Assembly: GCA_900155495.1 (NCBI GenBank)
Contig: FTLJ01000504.1
Location: 1 to 36,843, forward strand
From: Porogramme epimiltina
Taxonomy: Eukaryota; Basidiomycota; Agaricomycetes; Polyporales; Polyporaceae
Length of the DNA stretch: 36,843 nucleotides
Direction of reading: 5' to 3'
In this document: positions 1 to 9,600 of the stretch, piece by piece
How positions within the stretch are numbered: position 1 is the first letter of the stretch
How the letters are laid out: every line of letters starts with the position of its first letter
Program-made: the position numbers and the translations under genes
Notes under the pieces: generated by a model
Databases searched by the model: none
Told to the model about the DNA's origin: nothing
Seen by the model: only the letters and a program-made list of their open reading frames with translations

Positions 1-844
1 GTGGAACGGGGCTGGATGATACACCGCCCTCATCGTTATCGCGCCGATCTGATAGTATGTCCCGGGGATGGTCAATGGGGGGAGTTGGGCAGTGACCGCC
101 AATAGAAGTGCTCACAAAGGACGGAAGGGTGTTCGCGACCCCCAGGAGCAGCACAAGCAGCGATAACCAGTGCTTCCTACACAGCGCATATGCGCGAAGT
201 GCAGAAAATACTGTCGGAACTCGTTCTGTCGATATACGAAGAAGTCGGCACGGAACTAGCAGGAATGACGCACTCGCTGAACAGGCAATGACCAAGGCGG
301 CCAGTGTGGAGTCAAGCCGTGAGGTGACATTACACCTAGAGAGAAACGATCGAATGAGCAATGTGGTTTCAGACTCAGGTATCTCATCGACGCACCCCTA
401 GAACAGTAGGCCGTCAGCAGCAGAGCGCCGGGAATAGACGCGATACGTACTGCGGAAGATTTCCCGGAATACGGAAACAGGCTGAGCATGGTGACGACGA
501 GAGACGCCAGCGACGCGTATCGTAGAAGAAGGTAGAGCACTGTTGCTCTGGCGAGACTGCGGCGCCAGATATAGAGCACCTCGCGATCGAGGTTGAGGAA
601 GTAGTCGAACACGACGATGGCTGTGGAGTAGACGATCAAAGCGCGCGCGTCAGCCCTTCCGCCGCACACGTCACGGGGCCAGCCTCGTGGCTTGGGGAAC
701 GGTGGGCTCACCGAAGCACGCTACGGAGACCCAAGAGGTTTCTAGGCTGTGGGGTGCCGAGTGTAAGGAATATGGTGCTGAGAAGTACCGCGACGCATAC
801 CTGCTGAGGGTAAGTTGAGGAATAACTGGTGTAGATTGTGCCAT
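1..844 (-). CDS. DUF6533-type integral membrane protein, copy 1 (3' part outside window)
   Basis: Probable multi-pass membrane protein of the fungal DUF6533 family, whose function is unknown. The exons I read are 844-801, 746-712, 620-451, 397-375 (weak), 335-274, 225-116 and 48-1. Their phases join into about 163 residues before the window edge. The family signature is visible near residues 30-50: a hydrophobic helix, then FDYFLNLDREVLYIWRR, then a second helix. Further hydrophobic segments follow around the FSALRAYALCR motif. The start at 844 has a good context (CCAAAACCATGG). Exons of 44, 35, 170 and 62 nt match the neighbouring copy at 1966-3694, which supports the model and shows the two are paralogues. 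The weak point is the 23-nt exon at 397-375, with donor GTCTGA. If it is wrong, the gene could be decayed. The reading frame is otherwise open. Confidence 0.7.
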
Positions 845-916
845 GGTTTTGGATAAAATCGCATGGATCTCGCCTCTGAAAGAAGAGTGGATGTATCCGA
901 GCGAGGTGTGACCCTT

Positions 917-924
917 CTTATATG
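917..924 (-). promoter_or_regulatory. TATA-like box of DUF6533 copy 1
   Basis: The minus strand reads CATATAAG about 75 bp upstream of the ATG at 844. This spacing suits a fungal core promoter with a short 5' leader. It is a motif match only. Confidence 0.35.
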
Positions 925-1732
925 GGCGTTTTGGTCGTGTGAGAGGCAGAAGGGTGCGTCGCAGCGTGAAGAGGTGATACGGGGAGACTGTCAATGAAGG
1001 AGGGGGGGGGATCCTAGCCAGTGTTTGGTACAGAATAAGAGCGAGGAGGGCGTCAGTAGCCTCACGATCGTGATACTTATCAAACACCACTCGCCGCCGC
1101 TGCGATTCCCACAATATGTCACACAGCGTCCTAATACCGGCGTGGTCTGATGTGTCCCGGGGGCGAGGACTTTGGCTAGCTCGACAACGCTGTGCTCTGC
1201 CCCACGCGCTAGGATACATTCGACGGACGAGTGTCGATTGGGGCGGACCTGGTGCGCGCCACCTGACGTTTCTTCAAGAAGCATGCGCGACAGGACAGAC
1301 TGGACGGATTCTGCCAAGTTCTGTCAGCACCCAATTAAGCTCGCAAACTCAGCGCTCTGCACCATGATCCCGTCACTGCCGCTGTCTGTGAGCTGGCACG
1401 CGCCACGTAAAAGCCGCCAGCTCCATACCTACCAGGCCCACCGAGGAGCCACACGGAATCCTGGATCGAAGCGGTGTGTCACGACGCGTCTGTCAGTTGT
1501 TCTTGTTGGCGTTCCCAACAGTAGTCGTCACGTCTTGCAATGCAACTGGTAGGAGACCGGGGTTGCTTTCGCCGGCTCGATGATGAGTAGTGGAGAGTCA
1601 GTCATGGATGCAATGAGGATCGATAGTCGGTATTGAGGATGCTCCCCCCGTATACCGACGTGTTGTGGTAGGCACAGGGATAATATAAGGACGGGAGGGT
1701 CCATGCTGAGGAAGGGTGGGAATTGATGTTCG

Positions 1733-1750
1733 ACATATTATATAATATGT
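1733..1750. repeat. Perfect 18-bp AT palindrome
   Basis: The sequence ACATATTATATAATATGT equals its own reverse complement. It lies about 215 bp beyond the stop codon of DUF6533 copy 2 and about 890 bp upstream of copy 1. It could be a protein-binding site, a hairpin or chance in a locally AT-rich patch. Confidence 0.6.
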
Positions 1751-1948
1751 TGCAAACGGAAACTTACCTTATATGGCTGTAAATGACGTCAGATGACAGT
1801 CCGATGATGCGCTGAGGCCATCTTCCATGGCAAATCATGTTTTTGTGGAAATCTATTGAGATCAGTCATAGACCACTGTAACTTACAAACGACAGACCCA
1901 CACCACTTCAAAGTCGCCACTCGCACAAATCCGACACGTGGCCAAACG

Positions 1949-1974
1949 CGAATCAACAACGCGAATCAACATCG
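1949..1974. repeat. Short tandem duplication at the DUF6533 copy 2 stop codon
   Basis: The unit CGCGAATCAACA occurs twice in a row, followed by a further CGCG. On the minus strand this lies just past the TGA of the DUF6533 gene and overlaps its end. It probably arose by replication slippage and may have altered the last residues of the protein. Confidence 0.5.
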
Positions 1975-3694
1975 CGCCCCGCCGTCCCAGCAACCTCCAC
2001 TGCGAGCGCGCCCCAGCGCCGCGCCGTACAGCTCGTACTCGTCCGCGTCCAGATCGGACCCATCCTTGTCCCACACCTCCGTCTCACTCACTTTGCCCCA
2101 CTCGATGACCGCGTCGTAGACACCGCTCTCGCGCGCGGCTCGCGCGGGCCGGAACACGATTGACGCGTCCGCACCGGGGCGTAGCGTTGACAGGCGTGTC
2201 GACGCGCCGAGACCGCCACCGCTCAGCGAGGCCGCGCTCGCTTCGTGCAGGTCGAGAATGAAGCGGCAGGTGAGGACGACCGTTGCGCTGTGCGGGGGCG
2301 GTGAGTGTGGGTATCGGGGGCGGGGTGGCGTGACGTACGTGCTTATCCAGCCGATGAGCAGGAAGACGATCTGCTCGCGGGGACGGCCGTGTGAGCGCGG
2401 GCGGCGGAGTGTGGGATGGAGCGACTGACCTCGAGGTTATTTATGAGCGCGACACTGATGAGGTTCACTAGGAGAAGTGCACTGAGGTTTCGTGCTGTCA
2501 GTTGGGCTGTGCTACTTCTACATTTTCACCCAGCGAACTCTCACATGAAATACGTGATTCCTGCAGGCGGAAACCTGTCAGAAGCGGAGAGGAAAGGGAG
2601 GCGATGTACATGCCGTCGTTGAATAAGACCGACGCTAACGCGAACTTGAAGTCAGCCCCAACGTTCATCGGCATTGCGCGCCGCCATGTGATGATTGCGA
2701 CAAAGAGGTCGGCGGCAACGCCGGACGATCTTCCAACTATCAAAGCTAGATGGAGAATCATTATCACCATAAGTATGACTTTGGACCAGCGCGTACGAAC
2801 AACTGTAGGCCGAACGTGAGTGTCACAACGCATCAGTTCAGTAGAGTATACTTACGTGCGGAATTGCGACGCGCCCGTCAGCGCGAAGTCACATATGGTG
2901 TGAAGAGGTGTAGGATGGTATGTCGAACTCATTTTGATCGCCCCATACTAGCCGGGCGAGTTAGGGTACGGAGGTGGGTAGAGTGCATTATATATGTGTC
3001 CTCACCAGAGACGTTACAGCGTTAGCTGAGCCCAGACACAGTACTGCCAGAGAGATCCACTTCTTTCTGTACAGCGCGTATGCACGGAGCGCGGAGAACA
3101 CTAACACTGGTGCATAAGTTTTCAGGTTTGGGCGTTTGAAGAGCGTGTATACCTGCTGAGGATGCGATGACGATCGCGTCCAACGCAGAATCTATTCGTG
3201 TGACTGCGTTGCATCTGCGAGTGAGGGATCGGGATCCGTACACGCCTACGTTAAAGAAACGCTATTTGCACTCACGTCTGGCAAGTCATGTTAGCCTTAG
3301 AGAGAAACAGGAGAAACGCGGACTCACAGTAGAAGACTTTCCAACGAACGGAAACAAGTTCAACATGGTCACGACGAGAGATACCAACGACGCATATCGC
3401 AACACAACGTAAATCGCGCTCGCGCTGGACCTCCGCCTGCGCCATATATAGAGTACTTCTCGGTCGAAAGACAGGCAATAGTCATACAGGATGATCGCTA
3501 GCATATAGTAGAAGCAGTGAGCAAGGGGTGGAAGGAAATGATCGCAAGTTCGGAAAGCTCACAGAAGCACGCGACGGAAACCCATGAGCTTTGAAGGCTG
3601 GTGGCAGAAAGTGAGTTGTCAGAACAGGGTCAGAGATGTACAAGACGTACTCGCTGAGAGTGGGCGGACGCACAAACAACGATTGGGAGCTCAT
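1966..3694 (-). CDS. DUF6533-type integral membrane protein, copy 2
   Basis: Complete gene of about 353 residues. The exons read are 3694-3651, 3597-3563, 3497-3328, 3295-3276, 3214-3153, 3106-3006, 2947-2856, 2729-2614, 2560-2545, 2481-2430, 2370-2339 and 2287-1966, and all phases join. The family signature YDYCLSFDREVLYIWRR is at about residues 31-47. Other family-like parts are FSALRAYALYRKKW (about 114-127), the ADLFVAIITWRR helix (about 181-192) and FNDGITYFIALLLVN (about 211-225). Roughly seven hydrophobic segments end in a cytosolic-type acidic tail rich in Ser, Asp and Glu. The intron starting at 2613 uses a GC donor (GCATGT). The 126-nt intron 2855-2730 is unusually long here. It could instead hold a 6-nt exon at 2802-2797 between two normal introns, giving 355 residues. 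Function is unknown for the family. The family call is firm, the exact splicing less so. Confidence 0.75.
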
Positions 3695-5199
3695 GCCTGC
3701 AGTGATGGGGAGCGGGGCAGGGATAGGAGCTGCGAGTGTCTCCAGGACGGCGGCCGGGGCAGAAAATTCTCTGTGCTGGGGGGAGATTGTGTATGTTATG
3801 TGTGTTCCGGATCCGCTGTGCATCGTGTTGGGTTGGCAGGAGTCTCTAGGCAAGGGCGCAGAAGCGGAGCTTCGGCAGATCTTGATCAGTGGTGTTTATA
3901 TGCTAGGAATCTGGGTAGCCAGATCCTTCTGTTCGCTCCCACATGGTGTCATGTGCCGCTCCGCTTCCGAACTTGATGTTCGCGGAATGTGAATGGCACC
4001 TGTCGATGGGCTGCCAATGGGAGCCCTCGAGGCGCCGGTAGCATCGAAACAGCATCCAACGTGCGGTCTTCCTGAGGGGACGTGATGGGAGATACCTGGC
4101 TGACATTCGGTCAGACTGCGAGATAAGGACACGTCTCATGAGATTCTACGCCCCCTCGCTCGGTGACCTTCTTTGAGTGTGCGGGGGGGTGAGATGGGAC
4201 CTGACAGGGCTACGGAAAGTTCAATCTTCCGATGTGGAGGGAGGGGGGATCAAAGCGTAAGTAACTCGGCGTTAAGGGATACACGGCTGGGATTACGCTT
4301 GCTTTTTGTAGATTAAGGTTGAATCAGTTGCGCGGCCGTGTGATGTGGAGATCAAGGCCGTGTACATATCTCTACCCTGAGTGCCTCTCAATGCATGATG
4401 GAGAACCAGTGGATCATGATACACACCGATGATTTAGAGAGCTTTCGTCTACTGTGTTGACGTGAGGACGTTTGTCAGAGACTGTCAGAGCCTCTCGGGC
4501 TTATCCGGGAGTGGTAAATCCTGGGTCGATCACTTTAGCACGTGCTCCAGTGATGGCCAAGATCCAGATCCATGATCGCGCTAGCTTCGCCGGATTCTCC
4601 TCGTTCCCTGTTTCTACTCGAGATTCCTGCCAGCCACCCGTTCAGTTTGATGACGAGAACATGTACCAGTTATTGAGTTTCCCCTGTGACTTTAGGCAAG
4701 GGCGCCCCCGAACCTCAACCATTCTCAACGATGGAGACGCAGAGAGTTGATCATTTGCCGACCTTGTGCAGTTCACTTCTCAAGGGGAGTACAGATTGTT
4801 TCGTTCACCCATGACGTATGCGTCCTAGGAGACATAGTATCAACGTCGTCGTCTGCGAGGGGCAGAGTGTGGTAAGGAACTGGAAATAACGCGTCCAACA
4901 TGGCATTCGTCATCCTCAAAGGTGGAAGGGTGTTGCCTATATTTGGGTCGCATAGACCGTTAGGATCCATATTCTCACAAGTATGGGTGGTGGAAGGCGG
5001 TGGAGGAAGGAGAGTAACGCGCATTCGGGGCTGCCTGAGCCATGAACGAGCCTGAGGGGGGAGCTTCTTCATCGGAAGTGGATTGAGAATAGCATGTCGT
5101 AAAGAGTATGTTGAGACACAAGATAGGGCATGGACAAAGGAGTGTGGGATTTTGGGACGATAGTCGACTCTACGATTGAAGCTCTGAAGGCCTCTGAAG
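3695..5199. other. Gene-free or unrecognised stretch left of the NLR array
   Basis: About 1.5 kb with no recognised gene. Two frames have protein-like composition: plus 4472-4750 (92 codons) and minus 4773-5072 (99 codons, with a Pro-rich start). Neither has a domain I know, and I found no exons joining them to anything. A pyrimidine-rich stretch on the minus strand just right of 3694 is probably the leader of DUF6533 copy 2, since no TATA box is seen there. I did not find this segment repeated elsewhere in the window, so it marks the left boundary of the duplicated region. Confidence 0.4.
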
Positions 5200-6668
5200 A
5201 TGAGCGAATTAGCTCAGCGGGGGTGGTGCGCATGGGCCCTGTTCGTACAGCGCGATGAGATCATCGGAGGTGACGTCATCGAAGACGTGGTCACTGTTGT
5301 GAAGCGCTGTCGGGCGCGCGTCGACCAGGGGAGAACTCCCTGTCGCGCCGTGCGCGCATGGTCGATATGCGCCTGCACCGCGCCGGCTGACAGCATCCCG
5401 CCACTCCTACTGATAATGGTGACAGAGGAGAGCTACATAGGCAGGCGCGCGCCCACGCGCCGCGGGGAGCAACTGCTCTGCCGGCGCGCACGACGGCAGC
5501 TGCGCGGTTCACGCGAGACGTCGCGGCCCGGTCGCGCTCAAAGAATCCGGTCGCAGCGGCGTGCGGTAGGTCCTTGCGCATGCGTCTTGGCCGCTGGATC
5601 GACTGGGAGGGCGCGGCATGCGGGCGCGCCCTGCGGCGCGGTGGGAGGCGGCACCGTTCGTGGTCGCTGTGCTTTGCAACGGCGCGCGGGTCGATGGGCA
5701 AAACGCGGACCGTCTTCAGTGGTCGCACGTGGCGATGGGTACGTGCACTGGCCGTACAGGAGCGGGTTGAGGTGCTGACTTGCGCGAGGTGCGCATATGT
5801 CCTTTGAGAGATGGTATGGTGAGCGCGCGACGCGGGGACAGTGGGCGGCACGTCCGGCTGACAGAACGACAAGGAGAGGGGAGCTGCGTGGACATGGCGT
5901 ACACCAGACGGCAGCCGTCTGACGCCTATGCGTCGGGGCAGCGTGCCCTCACGCGGTTGTGGAGGAACAATGTACATGGAGCCGAAGGCGATACTAGTTG
6001 GCGGGAGGCTGACGGGGGGCATCCAACCATCAGGCTGGGTCCGCAAGAGCATGTTTGCGGAGAGAGATCCACTTGTGGGGGGCGCACCGTGCACGCTGGG
6101 TGGTCCATCGATTCTCCGCACACAGCCAGCCGTGCCTCGTCGCCCAGCTGCGGGGGCCCGGCCATGCTCGGGATGACAGGTGGGCATTCTTGGTGGACCG
6201 TCTTGACTGGGGAGAATTGAACAAGGGAGCACTGTGCCACCAGGGATCCAGTGAGACAGCGCTGCAGAAGCCGCCATGCGGACCGACGGAAGCGAACGCG
6301 GTCGACGTTAGCGCAGCCTGGCCACGCGCACGCAGACCACTTCAGTGGCGAGAGACGGCGGGAGCGGCACCAGCGGGGGGGTTGACGTTGACAGAGCGCA
6401 TATAGCGCCGATTGACTGGGGCGGGCGAGGATGGAAGCACGACACCCCCGACAGGAGCGCAACGCCCAGACTGCTCGTCGACGTCTATAAATAACGCAGA
6501 GGCCTAGGCCGCGCCGGCGCTTGTCAAGTGGCCATGAATCTGACATGCTCGTCGCTGAACGGCTGATATCCAAGCGACATGGACGCTACAAACGCAGAAG
6601 GGAAGCGATGGGGTTTGGCTGACAGTACGGAATAGAGGTGACACAACGATAGCAGGGGGTGGAATACA
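5200..6668. repeat. NLR downstream-flank module, copy 1 (next to gene A)
   Basis: GC-rich segment directly downstream of gene A. It is related to the segments downstream of gene C (about 30690-32070) and gene B (about 16660-17326). Landmarks shared with the C flank are the CTGACAGCATCC/CCGACAGCATCC block (5387 and 30807), GAGAGATGG followed by GGTGAGCGCGCGA (about 5805 and 31300), CGTCTTGACTGGGGAGAA (about 6200 and 31619) and the long block GCGCTTGTCAAGTGGCCATGA (about 6519 and 31921). The many open frames here run in several phases at once, as expected of GC-rich non-coding DNA. It may contain the 3' UTR of gene A near its right end. Confidence 0.7.
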
Positions 6669-9600
6669 TCACTGATCGTCTGACGCGTCAACAACAACCA
6701 ACCGCCCGTCATTCGTCGCAAGCGCTATCCGGTTACCACAAATGTCCCATCCTCCACGTACTTGGAAGTCACTTTGACCTGGGTTGAACCTGTATATGGC
6801 GGGAAGCCATCGCATGCGAAGACGCTGTCCGTCACACCCTGCGCGCCAGATCCATCCATCTGGCTCCACATAGTAGCTCGGAAACCGCGACGAAGCCACT
6901 TTGCCGGAATGAGGTGTGCTCTGGGAGGTATCTCTGTCCTGCGTGAGGGGCGAGTCGAGCGATGCGATTGGAATGTATTCGTCATACGTGACAACCGCGC
7001 GACCGTCCGCGGAGAACGCAAGGTGGTACACCAGACCGCTTGAAGCCTTAGTGCGCGCGTCGAACTGGTGTAGAAGGCGTGGGGCGGTCTCATTTTGATC
7101 AGAGGTTTGGGGAGAGGTTGGTTGGGAACTCGGAGGCAAGGGATGATGTGGAGAGATATCCCATAGAGACGCTCTGCCGTCGCTATTTGCTCCTACTGCG
7201 CGCATGTCGTCGCAGGCGAACGAGATGGAGCTAATCTCCTGAGTATGGCTGATTTCCCACAGAAAGTTGTTCGATATGAGGTCGTAAAGGCGTATAGTGG
7301 GATATCCCGTCTGTCGGCGTGATGCGGCCCCTTGTGAAGATGGATGATACCGCCTTGGGTTTACCTCCTGGTGTACCTCAGATCCCGGAATAGAGGTGTT
7401 ATCCAAGGATGAGAAGAGGATGAGGTCTTTCCTTGATGAAGTCGTTAGAGCCCAGATCTCGCATTCCCCACGATAGATCTCCACTTCTTTGCCTGTCTTC
7501 GTGTCCCAACCCCGAACTGTGCCATCCAGTGACCCCGAGATGAGCTTCCCAGATTCCGGCGCGAACACCGTTTGCACTACCACGCTCTCGTGTCCACGAA
7601 GAACCGCGGCGGAGTTGCTGTGTTCCCGATCGTAGAGGACAATGGAGTGATCCTTCCGGCCTGACAGCGCGAGGCGAGACTCATCGGACGACCATGACAA
7701 CGCGACGATCTCGGGACGGAGAGAAGTGGTGTCTGGAAGCGCCATGGTGTTGAGGACCTTGGAGCTCGACACGTCCCACACCTGCACCGTCCCGTCCTCA
7801 AGCGCCGCCGCGAGGACATCCTTGTCGCGTGGCGAAAACGCGACCGCGCACACCGCACTCTGCACCCCGTCGTTCGTGGCCGCCGCGTCGCCCGAGACCC
7901 CGGGGCGGCTCGCCTGCATCACGGCCGTGTCCCACGTGCGCGCCGTTCTGGAGTGGGAGGAGACGAGGTTTGCGCCGTCGGGGGAAAATCGCAGGTGGAA
8001 GATTCGTTCCCCTCGAATCTGCTCGGATTCTCCGAGGGGCTCGCCGGTGGTGGGGTCCCAAAGACGAATTGAGGACCCGCCATCGATCCAGCACCCTACG
8101 GCGAGGGAGGAGCCGTGAGGGGAGAAGTCGAGTCCGTAAACGTGGCCCGGCATCTCCAGCCGCCTGAGGGCATCGGAACCCGAGGAGGCGTCCGCGGCCC
8201 ACAGAACGACCGCCTTGTCGCCTCCGCATGCGATGATTTTGTTGTCGAGAGAAATGGCGACGGCGTTGACCTCGAAGTCGTGTTGGAGGGTGCGAACGTG
8301 GGAGATGTCCGGGAGAGACCAGATTCTGCACGTGTTGTCGTTGCTTCCGGAGAGCACGAAGAATCCGTCGCGCGAGAATGCTACAGATTTGACGCTACCA
8401 GAATGGCCATCGAGGCTTGTGACTGGCTTGAACGTGGTGGACTCTAAGTCCCACAGTTTGGTCGTTTTGTCCGTAGAGCCTGAGGCGGCATAGTGGCCCT
8501 GGAAGGAGTACGCTACCGATAGGACATGTCCCGAATGAGCCTCCTGTGACGCAAGGCATGCACCCGTCCGGACATCCCATAAACGAACGATCCTGGTATC
8601 CGACCCGGAAAGAATTTCCTTGCCGTCGGGCGAGAATGCTACTCCACGGACCCAATTCGAGTCTTCCTTGAGTACAAGCACCTGGACTCCTGTGCGAGCG
8701 TCCCATAGCCGGATTGTACAGTCGGCGGAGGCGGTGGCGATTTGCGCGCCGTCAGGAGAATAAGCTGCACACAGGACGAGGCTGCTATGACCCTGCATGG
8801 TGCTGACGCCGACGCTCCAACGATCGGGCAGCCCTTTCAGGACTGCGATGGGGCGGCGCTGTTCTTGAGCATACGTAGTCCTCATGCGTGTCAATATGGG
8901 GCACAATAGGAGCGCGGTGGTGTAAATCGTCGGGGCGGAAGCACTGATTGCAGGATAACACAACCGCACCATCCGCTCGCAGTCGTACAGCAGATCGACG
9001 GTGTTTGTCGATGAGCGCGTTGGAACAGACTATTGAAACGGAGAAGCAAATGAGAACCTGTCTTAGCATGAGAGGCCCGAGAACCGTCTGACGCACATCA
9101 AAGGCTCGACGAGCCATTTTCAGGATGTCGAAAACTATCTCCGTCTCGCCCATAACACTCAGGGCCTCTAGCCAACGAAGTAGATGCTTCTGCGAGAATG
9201 TGTTGACGAGTGCAAGTGCTTCTTCATCCATCTTGGCCTCCAAAAGATGGTGTGCCCAGTGCCGGAGAGCGTATTGGAGATGTAGAGGAAGATGATGGCG
9301 TACAAGGTCGAGAAGATTAGAGTTTTCATGCATCGGCTCGGAGATATTGTTAGAGGTGTCACATTCAAGGATTGTCGTCATTATTCGAAAGCAGCGCTTT
9401 GCGAAGACGAGGTGTCGGTCCTTGGGCTCGACGCGGAGGTCAGTGCGAGTGCACCTGGATGAGTCTACGAGGAAGTCGGGGAAAGAAGGGTGGATTATTT
9501 GTATGAAACCCGTATCTGATTCCGGGAGGGCTATGACAGAGCTAAGCATCTCGAGGGTGGTTTTTGATGTTCCCTTTGGTAGTCCAAGAAGGGAATCGAG

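Larger units (their letters stand above)
845..1965. other. Spacer between the two DUF6533 genes
   Basis: The spacer holds the putative promoter of copy 1 and the 3' region of copy 2. The open frames in it (for example minus 991-1317 and plus 1172-1552) have no recognisable domain and no sign of consistent exon structure. It contains a G-run near 1000 and an AT palindrome at 1733-1750. I see no gene. Confidence 0.5.

Noticed and set aside
2750..2860. Apparent frameshift in DUF6533 copy 2 after 2856
   Set aside because: Using the acceptor before 2729 (or the 6-nt micro-exon model) restores the frame and the family motif. The hydrophobic frame in between is then intronic.
5198..5270. tRNA-like start (GAATTAGCTCAGCGGGG)
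   Set aside because: The A-box resemblance is good, but no matching D-stem partner, anticodon arm or B-box follows.
5200..6573. Long overlapping open frames on both strands (for example minus 5291-6277)
   Set aside because: The DNA is GC-rich with few stops in any frame. The related flanks of B and C do not keep these frames, and no protein motif is visible.
8785..8972. NACHT and WD40 parts as two separate genes
   Set aside because: The two frames overlap only as intron read-through. In all three copies one short intron joins them in phase, and the WD40 frame has no own promoter-like start.
9030..9060. A 28-nt intron joining the NACHT and WD40 exons of gene A
   Set aside because: It is too short to splice. 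Donor GTGCGT at 9096 gives a 67-nt intron at the position conserved in B and C, with phases matching.
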